Assembly (NCBI GenBank): GCA_963277665.1
Contig: OY728159.1
Location: forward strand, 1,022,645,343 to 1,022,709,342
Direction: 5' to 3'
Length of the DNA stretch: 64,000 bases
Origin: Viscum album
Taxonomy: Eukaryota > Streptophyta > Magnoliopsida > Santalales > Viscaceae
The position numbers were made by a program, and so were the translations under genes. The first letter of the stretch is position 1, and each line of letters starts with the position of its first letter. Shown here piece by piece: positions 45,933-58,970 of the stretch. The notes beneath the pieces are model-generated. The model made no database searches, was not told the DNA's origin, and saw nothing but the letters and a program-made list of their open reading frames with translations.

Positions 45933-48054
45933 TGCTGTTTTAAATTATGTAATTTTACATGGTTTGGTAACAGTTTTTCCAACTGTTCTTCTACCTAAGA
46001 GAAACAATGAGACTTATTTTGGGAGAATATTAGAACCCACATGGTTCGCACCTGTATCTCTTAATCATGAAACCAAACCATTAAACACTATACATATCTT
46101 TAAAATTCATAAAAATAACAAAACTCTCCTTTCTGGTTTTTAGCCTTTGGGCCTTATTTTTACTCTTCTATCATGCGAATCCCTTCCCTATCGATTGGAG
46201 TTTCTTTTTTATCCTTTTGTCTGGATTCCTCATGGATATATTGGTGTCTTTATTTTATTAATAAACATTATTCCTAATTTATTCTTTTTTCCCTCCTCAA
46301 TCACTATTATTCCATTTTTAGGGATGTTTGAAACCCCAGTGTGTATTGCCCAAATCTCATATATGTAAGGTGGTTTTGGTTTTATTTCTTATGTATTGGT
46401 TTTTTATTGCTTGTTTCGACCTATTTCAAATGGTCATTATCAAGGGTGAACATATTTGTGATGAATCTGAGGTTGGTGTCTATATTTAGAGGAATTCTCC
46501 ATGGTCTACCATTAAATTTATAATTGAGTTTTTTGTTTTTTTAATTTTAATGAGTTATTCATAGTGAGAATAACATGATTGATGTCTTTCATGGATTTGT
46601 TTTATTTTTTTTGTTTTTTGGGTGGGTCCAAATGTGTGTGTCTTGTATACCCACCATATTTTAATCAAATGGATTAAAGAGGTTTTTTCTTATTCCATGT
46701 GTATTTATAAGAGTTTTTAGAAATGGTTTTACATTGGAAAATGTGTTTTGATAAAAAAAATTCATGTTTGGTTCTAAAATGGAATATGATATACATTTAT
46801 TGATTTGGGAACACATTTATAGATGTGTTATCATAGAGTAAAAATTGGGTAAAATGAGATGTGGGTGAGGGGTTCTTTTGAGAAATCATGTGAGCCTTTG
46901 AAGGGATGACCATATGAGAATACATATTGATTTGTATGAGTGATCTTCTATTCCATTGGAATGAGGAATATGTGATACTCTAATTTTGGTTTCAAGGGAA
47001 TGAGTGATACTTTTGGAATAAAAATCATGAGGGATTTATTGTTAGGCCTAGTAAAGATCGATAAAGCTTCTATTTTTTATCTAGTTATCATACTTCATTA
47101 CCCTCTAATGTTGGGCCTGATGGTTAGACACCTAAGTTCACATCAATCATGTAAAATTTATTTTTATGATTTATGCTTTTTTATATTTTCATTTTTTATA
47201 TGATGAGATGTATTATTCCCATTGTTCATTTTCTATATATTTTGTTATATTATGTTGAAGACTTTTGTCACCATTATTATTCCTTCTTGGTTATATTGTT
47301 CACATTGTGCCTTATGTAATTGTTTATTTATATGATCATTGTTTTGAAATTTTTTTTGGAATCCATGTCTAGTTTTGAGATGAAAAAAATGTATTTCACT
47401 AGTTTATTTAAAAACCGTATGTTTTTAGAGTTTCTATTTTCAATTTATTTTTAGACTTGTTTTTTAGGTTTCAAGGGTAAACGAATTAAATAGATTAATT
47501 GTGTTGTCGTACTAGGATTTGTGATATAAACCATATATGGGACTTCTTGGGAATTTTTATATTTTTTTTCTATGATCCTAGAAAAGGAATGGGAACATTA
47601 TTCTAGGGTGGCTCTTCTTAATTACAAGCATCTAGTGTTTTAATGAAGAGACATGGACTCACATAGATTGATTCTTATAGATTTTTATTTGGAAATTTTT
47701 CCCATTATGTTATAGTTGGGACATGTTTCAAAATGTTAGTCTTCTCCCTAATTTTGGATGTTTATTTTGAGATACCATGTGTATGTGTATATTCTGTTGC
47801 AACATTTTTGTAATATATTGTATGTTTTGGTTTAGGGTATATTCTTATTATCTGATGATGACATTGATTATAGGTTTTGCCATCCCATTTTATACATGGT
47901 TCATTCTGATTTAACAATGTATAAATAATTCCAAAGTGGATGTTGATTATACATAGTGCCTATTTCTAGCATGTGGAGATCAATAATGTGCCTCAAGCAG
48001 TTTGGTGGCGAGGATCAGGTGACTATTTAGGTCGACTCAGGAAGGTTTTTTACA
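45933..48054 (+). repeat. G2 3' LTR
   Basis: Starts tgctgttttaaatt after the purine tract 'aatgggga' (45925-45932) and ends ...tttttaca. Collinear with the 5' LTR, with many small indels. Confidence 0.75.
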
Positions 48055-48059
48055 CACAT

Positions 48060-48700
48060 AAATATGAAATTTTCTTCTCAGTATTGACCACGTAATGTGC
48101 TGTATGTCATTGTTTAAAAAAAAGATAAAAAGTTACATTGGATCACATGGACAAATAATGAAGTAATATCAAATCATGGTTAATTCATAAAGATAATAAT
48201 GATTTTAGGATTATATTACAATGTATTCATGGAAATCCAAAAAATGTTTCTTATGTTTGACCACTGTTAGGTGACCAGTCAATTTAATAACAACATAGAG
48301 TTAAAAAATAAAATTTTGATATTACATAGTAATTTAGTCATATTATTTATTTAAAATCAATTACCAATATTAAAAAAAATTCATTAATATCGATACATAA
48401 TTTATTTATGTTAATTATAACAAATTATTTAGTTTTTACCCACACACTTGTGATTTTTTATTTTTTAATATGTGTTAAAATATTAAAATCATAATTTCCA
48501 TCATATCAAGAAATATAATATTTATATTTATGCGTGTTTGTTTCAATTTTTTTTCATTCATAAAATTGTAAAGGTTAATGTTCATTTTGAATAATTTCAT
48601 TAAACACATCATTATCTCTAAAAAATATAATCATAATTAAAAAATAATTTTAAATCACCACATTATGGTTGTTGTAAACATTACGATACCAAGTACTCTT
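48060..48700. repeat. Same 175-bp satellite, right part, beyond G2
   Basis: The same anchor occurs at about 48160, 48335 and 48511 (175 and 176 bp apart), with 'ggtgaccagtcaatttaataacaacatag' halves matching the second block of the left units. A further unit near 48685 is possible. The array was therefore split by G2. Confidence 0.65.
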
Positions 48701-50140
48701 CCAAATAACTTCTTAATAAATGTAATTATTTTTTTAATACATAATCTAAATTAAATCATAGGGATTTGGAAAAAATAAAAACATAAAAATGATTTAAAAA
48801 TACATAAAGTGAAATTTTAATTACCCACTAAAATACATCCTTGGTGATGATAGATTACTGATGGAATATGACATCCTATATAAATTTACAAATGGGATAT
48901 GCACAGTATTTATTAGAATTATGTTTTAGAATTTTTAGAAGAAATAATAAATTGAATTTTTTTATAATATATCTTTTATACTTAAATATTATTATATATA
49001 TATCTCATAATTTTTATTCATTTTTAGAAATTGATAGACATTTAATGATCAATCACAGTCCTCATAACCAGATTATTTAAATATTTAAATATCACCATAT
49101 CATAAAAAAATATGATTTAAAAATGATATAAAATATATAATTTGAAGTTAATTTTTAAAATTTCAGCTATAATTCATTAAAAATTCACAATGTAAATAAT
49201 TGTTTCTTGATTATTTGGATTTACATTATTTAGATCCAAAAAATAAACATTTGGAGTATCTAAATTGACTACAATGAGGTTTCAGAACACACTTAAGAAT
49301 AATAGTTAATGATAAAAATAAAAATATATTTTATATAATTACATTATAGAGTCTTAACCTTTTATTACAAGCATCATGAAGTGTATGTCATCTATTATGT
49401 TTTTTTCAAACCATATGGTTACTTAATCTCTTTTTTCAATTTATTTTTTCCTCAATGTATATTTTTCTAAATAAATGAGAGTGGGATTAAAGAGTCCAAA
49501 TATTTGTTCCTTGGGATTATAAATATATTTTAGTGATTTTTACAATAGTCGAAATTACTAATAGTTGTCAAATATTATTAAAATAATATATAAATTTTTA
49601 TATAAAAAAATATATATTATTAAAATACACATCATATATATGTTAAAAAATTTTATTCATAACTGTAATCCATGAGAATTTCATTTATACACTCACGGAA
49701 AATATTGTCTATAATTACCCTTATATACATTTTTTATTTAATCCAATATAATTCATATTTTTTTCATGGTGGTTGTATCCACTAGAACCGGTAATTTTAA
49801 AAATTACAATTGTGAAATTGGTTTGATAATGGTTGTATCAGATGATTCTTTTTATTGATTGGTTGATCGACATTATTTCACTGGATTATACCCTCTATTT
49901 ACCATTCAATTTCTTAATGTATAATAGAATACATCATTTCAGACCTTTTTCTTGAATTTTTTAATTTTTTATTCATTATATAGTAATTATAAATGAAATA
50001 ACACATAATTATTTGTTATCATTATATGATTCGATGACCATGGTATGATGGTTCAAATAAATTTTTTACTATGTTATAATGGTTACTGCAAGTGAGGATA
50101 TAATGGTTGTGGGTTAATCTCCTTTTAAAAATTGAATGTA
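48700..50140. other. Very AT-rich stretch without recognisable features
   Basis: No gene and no repeat period that I could follow. Long A/T runs and short AT microsatellites. A 70-codon frame at 48868-49080 is Ile/Asn/Tyr-rich and probably chance. Confidence 0.45.
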
Positions 50141-50149
50141 AATAATTGG

Positions 50150-50900
50150 ATACAATTATTTAATTAATAAATAAATTTAATTTAAACAAGTATGATAATC
50201 CTAAAAGAGTTTAAAAGAATAAATGCATAAAAAATTATAATGATAATAAAGGATGATAAAAGAGTTTATCTAAAACACAATATTATTTCTTATGTATCCT
50301 CTCTTATATAAGCAACTTATGGTTTTTTTAATAACTTATATTAAATGGATCCATGATAAATGAAAAATAAGAATACATTATTTTTCATTGGATAAACAAA
50401 GAGACCTTACAAAACTCTTTCTTTATAGTGGTTAAGAAATAATCACCAAGAACTCTTACTTTGTTGTAAGTGAGAACACGATAGGAATTAGAGGATGCAA
50501 TTTTTCCTCACAAAACCCCATTTACAATCCACAATTATTTGCTCAGAATTAAAAGTAAAAAATAAAATTTAGAGAAATAGATATAATGTTGATGGAGAGA
50601 AATCATTAAAACCATGTGGATTAAAATAGCTTAAAAATGACCAATATGGTCATTGTGGTTGTCCAAGAATTATAGGAGGTGTATTTATAGCCATGGAAGG
50701 TCAAATGGAGATTCATTAGGCCTTGAAGGTAAAATAAACAAATTAGAAATAAATATTGGTTTTTACATACTACTCACAATGATAATTATTATTTTTAGAA
50801 TGTTTCCATGGGATAGTCTCCAGGGTCTATGACAACCCTATCTTGAACCTGACAGGGTAGTGAAATTTTTTTGTTACAAAATGTTCATTATATTATATAG
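50150..50900 (-). repeat. Possible LTR remnant, minus strand
   Basis: The minus strand shows a TATA-like 'ggctataaatacacc' at about 50681, with less AT-rich sequence around it, in the style of a retrotransposon promoter. A 'cctgtcaggttcaag' block at about 50850 resembles 'gtcagggcaggttcagg' in the G3 LTR (about 56780). No partner LTR was found. Weak. Confidence 0.3.
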
Positions 50901-53900
50901 TATCGCACACATACAACACAAATAAAAAGTAATAACACTTTATTTCATTAATATAGATCGTTACAATATTCATATACTAAGCCTATGAAAATACAAAATA
51001 TTATAACTGGGAAAAATATATTAAATAGAAAAAGTATAATGGGAAAACATGGATTATTTCTGTATATTACAATTATTTCCCCATAAATAATACAACATGA
51101 GAGAAAGATAATATTAATAAGGGAATCAACATATTAAAAAAATGAAAATGATGAATCTTGGGAGGAGTTGAATTTTAATTATAATGAAAAAATTAATAGG
51201 TTTTTATAGGTGGAAAAGTGATTGTTTCAATAGTAATGTGATTGTTGGAGTAGTAACATGACCACTAAGAATATTAACAAAAAAATTGGGAATTTTATCG
51301 TAATCATTGGAACATTAATTTCATTTAAAATTAATTAAATGTAATTTAAATCATTATTATTATTTTCTATTTAAGAAAATCTAAATACCATAATTCCAAA
51401 AATAAATATCCAGGTCAAAAGAGAAAAGAAAATACATCCAGTTTTTTAAAAAAAAGATTATTAACTTATTTCATAAAAATTACTTATATTAAAAAATTAT
51501 TTGTGAAAATGTAATATCATTTTCATAAGAACTATGACAGTATTTTATAAATATTTTTTTGTAATTTTTTGAAATACTTCATCTTCTTTTTAAATAGTAA
51601 AAACATAGTTTTTCAAATAAATCATTTTCATGGATATAATGATGACATAATATTAGATTATTAAATATTAAATCATATATTTCAGTAAAAATTCAGTTTA
51701 CTATGTTTTTTGGGTCATTTTAAAAGAATGAAGTCAATTTCCAAACCTAATATGCAATTTTCAAATCCTAAAACTCTAAAGAGTCTCTTTAAATAATCAA
51801 TTTTTCATTTTTCTCCATTTCTTTAGATTAAACTACTAAATCTGAATTTTAAATTTATAATAATACCTAAAATAATATTATTTTATTAAAATTTATTTCA
51901 TGATGTTATTATTTTAATTATTCAATTTTTTTCCTTAGATATATGTTTAATTCTATATTTTATCCTCTAAAACCCCTCTCCCAAAGTACAAATAGCCCAT
52001 ATCCTTTATCTTGGAAAACCACTAATCCCTCACTTATCAAGGAAAAGAAACATCGCAAAATCCTTCTCCGAATAACCTTATAATCATTATGTATTAAATT
52101 GAGTAATCCAAATCCATGCCTTTATTAATTTTAGTGTCTTAGAAAAGAAGAAACACCAAGAAAAGAGTAAGTTCTCATCATCTTCTCTTTACACATTACA
52201 ATTCTCTTAATTTTTTCTATATTCTAGTAAAAACTAATACTATAATATAAATTTAGTAGATTTTAGTATCATATTAATAATTATAAACTAGTTTAGTGAT
52301 AATATTTATAATATATTTTTTTATAAAGATTTTCTTTTGGCAATGTCTCATCATCGTCCGGTTAACAACCTAAAAATACATTGCCAACTCTCTAACCACC
52401 ACCACCACTATCATAGATGAATGGTATGAATTATATATAATATATAATTAAGTAATTAATTATCATATATGATTATATAATTAATTTTATATATGTATAA
52501 ATAACCATTAAAAAAATATTGTAAGCTAAAAATTAAAAGATAATTTAATGAAAACATGATATCAAAAAATATACATTTTAACCAAGAAAATTATAAAACG
52601 AAATATGATAATTATAATTTATAAAAATTAACATAAATTAAAATTATCCACTTCTACATAAACTTTTTAATAACCTAATTTTGTTACAGAGGAAGTAGAA
52701 AAATGAAGAAATATAGTGGATTTTAAGATAAGTGGATACCAAAACACAAACTAATTCTTTTTAAATAAGCAACCCTTTCATATTTTTTCTGTATATATTT
52801 TCCAATAATTTCTATAAAATGGTATTCCACTAACTTATACATTTTATATTTAGGGATATAAATTATTCTACACTTTCAAAATGTTTTCTAGGAAATTAAT
52901 TTTTTTTATTCAAAAAGCCATTACTTTTAAAACCATCACATTGTCTCTACATAAGGTATTTCATCTCCACTAAAGAATTGTAGTTGTTTATAATAAAATA
53001 TTATTTATCTTAATCATTTTTTCAAAAAAAATATTTTAGGAATTTAATATTTGTCAATCTTATAAGAAACCCATTCCTCATCATTGATTTATTTGATGAC
53101 AACAAGTATTTTTTGTTATATGTGTCATGCATGATTATGATAATTTCATGATATGATGGGTGTGACCATAACTATATAACCCTTCAATTAGATGATTAAT
53201 AAGACATATCTTATTATATTTGTGTGTTATTAATGAATATGATTATATCTTTATTCATAATTATGATGTTACAATTTTGATCATATGTTATGTGTGAACA
53301 TGTTGCTAGAATTGTTAAAAAATGCTTGTAGTAATTGAACACTATGTTGTGACGTTTCATTAATATGCATACACCACATTACATGGCATTATAAAATATT
53401 TCACTCATTATTATCATATTAATCCTATGCTTATTATATGATTACACTAATCCACATACTTTTGATTCATGTCTTTATCCCTCCCCTTATTAGGATTTTT
53501 TACCACCGCTTTCATTGATGTATATCCCCATGTGACTATATGTTCTACGGGAAATGTGGGAGATTTTATGACAAGAAATAATAAATATTTAAATAATTTT
53601 TATGTTTTATTATGCACAAGTTATTTATGAGACTATTTTTTCAAAGATATAATACCATTGGATTTGGGATTGTATCACTATTATGTTGTTTATATTAAAA
53701 ATTATGTAATAGTCATGTAAGAAAATATTGCAGCAATATAGTTAGAATCAGAGCATGGTTTATTTAATTTGTGAATTAGTATTTCAAAAAATTACTGAAA
53801 ACCATAAGCATATGATTATGTGTAGGTATACAATCTATGTTTTGGTAAAATATAATATTTCAAGGTTTCCATGTAATTAAATCCCTTTTTGTATACAAAA

Positions 53901-55050
53901 AAATTGATGGGTCTTTGGAATTGTTGTACCTATGGGTAATAACCTGCAAAAGGGGGTATGGGAACTGACTTGATCATCACCTGGTGATTTAAAATAAGGC
54001 CTTACATCGCACATGGTTTGACACTCTCGAGGCACATTCTTTGGTTAGTAAAAAACACAATAGAAACCATTACTGTTGAAAAATAATGAAATTAATTATT
54101 TTTAGTAATGTTAAAGAAGGATTAAATTACATGATCCTAGAAGTATAATTTGATGAGATGAAAAAACATAGGGATCCCATAAGACCTGCCTTTAAAATTA
54201 ACTTTCACATAAGAATAAATTATTTATTCAAAATTTATTGAATTATGTTGGTTAAAAAAATTTATATTCGAGATCATGGTGGGAAACAGAAGAAACCATA
54301 AAAACAAACCATATACAGGAAAATTGAACTATTATATGAATGACATAACCAATTCCATGGTACGTGGAGTTAACTACTTCATGGTGATTTATACACATGT
54401 TTATTAGGCTCCAAACCATAACCTAAACCATGTGGAACATCTGCCTTCACCCAATAAGGAGTGACTAGCCATCATAAATATTATGGGGAAAAAACAACCA
54501 ACATTTACAGGGTCCTTTTGATCCACTTCTCACTTAAAAGTGGTAAATATCAATTTATGTGTTATTTTTGGTTCAATACATTTCAAATAAGCGGTGGGTC
54601 ACACTACATTCTATAATTTTGATCTAAATGCTTATTAATGGTGGTTGTTGATAAAGAATACCAAGATAAAGGATAAAATTGAATAAATGAAGTTGGAAGA
54701 TTATAAGATGTAATTTATTGAAAATTATTTCCAACTAAATCTTCTAAAAAATATTGACAGAGAATTACTATAGTTTAATAAAAGGGATGGTGAATCTATT
54801 TGGACATGTGAAAAAAATTTCTAAAGTCATGCAATATATTATTTGTGTTTTGTTATAAAAAATAGAAAAATAGATTGATTATTTAGTAGTTTAAATCCAC
54901 ACCGTCAAAAGGCTCTAGATATATGAGACAATGGGAGTTATGAATAATTAGTTTGATGTGTGCTCAACGTAGATATGGAGTTTGGTGAATATCCTCATAG
55001 TTATTGGGATATGAAATTAAAGATGGAGGTTTAAGAAATGGGATCAAATG
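50900..55050. other. No clear gene; possible LTR promoter near 51.97 kb
   Basis: Mostly AT-rich. At 51965-52200 'caaatagcccatatcc' is followed by pyrimidine-rich leader-like sequence on the plus strand, which could be the promoter part of an LTR belonging to the gag remnant at 55.07 kb. No LTR pair or PBS was found. The rest gave no domain. Confidence 0.35.
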
Positions 55051-55073
55051 AGGGGGGGAGGAGATCCAACCAC

Positions 55074-55180
55074 CTGCATGTAAAAAATGTTTGGTTAAGA
55101 ATAATTGGAATTTACTTCAAGGGACAATGAAATATTTCATGTGTGAGAGAGAAGGACACCGAGATCATGAATTTTGAATA
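55074..55180 (+). pseudogene. Ty3/gypsy gag zinc-knuckle remnant (G4)
   Basis: The plus strand reads PACKKCLVKNNWNLLQGTMK and then YFMCEREGHRDHEF. This fits the double knuckle of plant chromovirus gag, CxKCGKxHxGxCLxGTxxC and CX2CX4HX4C. The first and last Cys of the second knuckle are Tyr and Phe, while Cys4 and His9 are kept. No capsid part or protease could be followed on either side. It may belong to an element interrupted by G3 500 bp downstream. Confidence 0.65.
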
Positions 55181-55676
55181 CACATGACAATATAAAAAAA
55201 ATTATTGTGAAATGGAAGTAACCACCCATGGTTCAAGGCTTAAATTATAGAGATTAAGGTAACTATCCATGTGATTTCACAAAACCACTATTATTTGAAG
55301 GTAATAAACATATCTAACCCCCAAATATGAATTATTGAGGGAAATATTAAGAAATATTGTTCATTAATGTGGAAGAAAAAATGAATTTCTATAAGGTACA
55401 CTTTCTATTCACTCAAGAATGTATTTTAATTTTATTTTACATTAGTTCTAAAATTTTGTTTATATCATGTATGTTTGCTAGAATTATTGAATCAAAACAT
55501 TCATACCATTAAATAAATATATTTTGAATAACACTAAGTGGTCTAATCAATGAAACCCAAGTGTTGGAATCTCTTCTTCTTAGCATATAAGGAATGATTC
55601 TTATAGACAATCTTATGATACTCCATTGGTTTCATTTGATTCTATAATAAGCATGGATTGGATCATTTTATATAGA

Positions 55677-58600
55677 TGTGACATGAGATTTTCAAAAAAT
55701 GAAATCTCTTTATTTATTTTGAATCATATTATTCTCATGTAAAAATGTTTGAATGTTCATGAATGTCCTTCGGAAAATCCCTCAACAATGTCGGTGTCGA
55801 TAGCCAGGGAAGAAGCATACATTTCTAAAATGGTTGTGGTATGGGAAAGTATCAAACTTGAATATATGACCATTTTCAGGTAATATACTAATGTATTTCC
55901 CAATGAGTGACCATATAATGAATTTTTTTATCTTTATGAATTTTGAATGTTTTTTTGGAATATTTCAAGATCTAGGCACTAAGAAAGGGTTGGATTACAA
56001 TGCCTGGTGAGTCTGGAATTTATATGATAAAATATAGAATAGATTAATATCATACATGTCAATTATTTATAAAATAATTAAATAAATCCTGGAAAATGTC
56101 TCTGATCAAAAATATATTACTATGATTGATTATATAATTTAGGGTTTATCCAAGGAGAAACCAAATAATGGTCAACATCAGACATCCAATTGGGGAATCT
56201 GTTGGTGGTGAATTTAATGAAAATAAATAAATAAATATTTTATTTTATTTTATTTTATATGACCTAACCATATCCACTCTATGATTATATCATTTTAAAA
56301 TTTCACCCTAATTATCCTCATAACCGTGGTAGGATTTTTATAGGAGGATTTTGTGTACTTCATTGAAAAAATAGACCATAGTATGATGGATGATCATATT
56401 GAGTTTGATTGAGAGGAAACAAACATAGAGGGTCCACTACATTTTAGTGAATGTGTTTGTCAACAATGATTTATAAAGATCAAGTTAGGGCTCATCATTT
56501 TTGGTTTGCAACATTTTTATTAAAATATTTATCATCAATTCTTGTCAACTTTACATACAATTGTTGATAATTTTTCTTCACTTGAGACTAATGACTTCTT
56601 TCTTATATTTTTATGTTATAATTCTTCCATTTACCTACTTTTAGATTAGGATACCCCGTTTATCTAATAATTGGACAATAAATCATGAAAAAAAGATTCA
56701 ATATTAATAATTTTTTCCCTTATGTTATTCTCATTCTACAACATTGTCCCATGGGGTTATAGTTCAACCTTGTCAGGGCAGGTTCAGGCACGATCAGACC
56801 CTCAGATTCATGGTGGTTGTATGAAAAATGTTTGGGTGGAAATTTGAGAATGGATCATGATTAATCGTGGGTTATGGTTTAGTTATACATGGATCAAGGA
56901 TATATAGTGGAAGTGAGTGGATTTTGGTGGCGATGGAAAGGAAACATGCAGGGATTGGTTATCCAGAAGCTAGCCATCAATGATTAATCGGGAAAGAAAA
57001 ACCCTATATCAAGGACCCCTGACAAGATATGTGGATTAAACGATTCCAAAGATGGTCCAATTATAGGTTGAGTGATTTTGTTGATTTTTCTATGAAAAAT
57101 AATAAATTAAAATTAATTAATTAACAGACTCTATATATTCCTTTCAGAGTATTGGGTATATTTTTTGATGGGGGATAAGTATCAAACACCATGTGGATGG
57201 TCCACACACTAGGTACCCCTTGGCAAACCTACTCGTTGTGTTTATGAATTACACACCTAGGATTCTCTGTGGTTTTTCACACTGATTGAACTGTATGTAA
57301 ATAGAGTATACACATAGGAGACCATGTGGCCCCAGACACCATGTATGGTGGGAACATGTCTTCTACTTTGAAAAGTGTATGTACATGGAAAGGTGGAATA
57401 CACCATGTGTCAGAACATCCCTTACATGTCGGGTGCGGCATCAAACATGATGTGTGAAAAATATAGGATCCCCAGAAATGAACTTGTAGTCATTCATATT
57501 ACAATGTATACTTGCATTAACATAATTTCACAAGAATACACTACGCAAATAAAACAGACCATTTACCACATATAAAAGGCGTTTATTATAAGATGGATTC
57601 CCAATCCATGTCCAAATGAGGACATGGCCATCCAACGAGATAGGGTCACAATCCATGTGGCCCCATAAACACCATGTATTCCCACTAAAAACTTCTAAAA
57701 CCAATATCACCTTCATCGAGTCTTGAATTATGGCCCATGAGTATCCTATCTTAGGTTTTATTCCATACAGGACATAATAATTTCATTCATTATAGAATTT
57801 GGGATATAATGTGTGGTTTTTCAAGAATGAACCATTATTAGGTGACATTTTACAATTGAAATGATTAGATTGATATCATAATATTGATATTGGGGTGGGA
57901 ACTCCCCTGTCACACCCAGCCACATGTCCCTAAAACTCTTTATACAAATAGATATGGCACTATACAACACTAAGAGTGGGTAATATATCTATGAAGTGGT
58001 GCAATCCCTCCCACCTTTATGTTAATATGATATACCAGTCCCCCAATAGATTTTTAAGTCCCTTAGCTATGGTGCATATTATTTTAGAGTGGGACCCTTT
58101 ACACATATTATAGTGAGGTTATGTGGGATGCATCATTCAGAGCTCTGTATCCCGTGGATGTGGATCATGTTGACAAGGTGCAGTCAACCCCACACAGTTC
58201 CTAATGATGTTATTCTTGATGTTGGGAATAGGTAATGGACCATGGAGTTAAAGGAAGAATCGTCATTCATAGCTAGGCTATCGAGATGGATACCACCTTT
58301 TTCACATCATTTGGGATTATTTTTTAAAATATCTAGGTGCTTGTGGTTGTTTTATCAATTTCATATTAACATACCTTCATTTGGTTAAGTTAAAAAACAT
58401 TTTATAATTCTATTTCACCCTATCTGGTTTTTGAGGAATCAAACTAGGTATGTATATGCTCACCATTGTTTGGGGTTTTCGTGAATATTTCATGGATTAT
58501 GTAAATTACAGATAGATCGTTTGTGAATTTGGTGATGCTTAGGGATACATGGGTGAACATTCCACATATGGTACATATGCATGAAGATACATAATCATTA

Positions 58601-58952
58601 TCTATCTCGGCTTTCATTATTATAGTTTCTGTCATGTTGTGAAATCATTATTGGTTGGGTGTAAATTTTATCATTTTTTTTGTTTATACTGGTTAAGAAA
58701 TTTTAAATAACTATAGTTTATTATAAGCATGGTTGTACTCTAGAGGCTATAGTTTTTACATCATATTACACTACACTATTTTAGGATGATGGGTAGGTTA
58801 ATTTGTACAAGTAAATTAGGAAAACGACTTCCATTTAAATCATTATCTCATGATGTTTCTCTCCAGACCCTGCCCTTTTGGAGGTAATTTTGGGGACGTG
58901 ATGGCTCGAACAATCATTGTCTAGGTGTGACCCAGTGGTTTGGGTCATTACA
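55677..58952 (+). repeat. G3 5' LTR
   Basis: The end at 'gggtcattaca' is set by the PBS that follows. The start (tgtgacatgag) is inferred from the offset to the 3' LTR and is approximate. Contains an (ATTTT)n microsatellite at about 56236-56260. A 'tgtcacacccagccac' at about 57910 looks like an LTR start, so an alternative shorter LTR of about 1 kb cannot be excluded. Confidence 0.55.
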
Positions 58953-58955
58953 GAG

Positions 58956-58970
58956 TGGTATAAAAGATGG
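58956..58970 (+). other. G3 primer-binding site (tRNA-Met type)
   Basis: 'tggtataaaagatgg' three bases after the LTR end, against tggtatcagagc. The context 'gggtcattacagagtggta' is the usual junction of plant gypsy elements. Confidence 0.75.

Larger units (their letters stand above)
39706..48054 (+). mobile_element. G2: Ty3/gypsy chromovirus-type element, plus strand, inserted in the satellite
   Basis: LTRs of about 2.1 kb at 39706-41840 and 45933-48054 flank a short 4.1-kb interior with PBS, RT trace, integrase, chromodomain-like tail and PPT. The LTRs align at several points, e.g. 'cctaagagaaacaatg' and 'aagagaaaatgtgtag', or 'ggtcgacctaggatggtt' and 'ggtcgactcaggaaggtt'. The target duplication is poor (aacaa against cacat, 3 of 5). 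The interior is shorter than a complete element; RNase H and much of RT are absent. Confidence 0.8.

Noticed and set aside
39706..48054. Clean 5-bp target duplication for G2
   Set aside because: aacaa against cacat match in 3 of 5 positions only; not counted as evidence.
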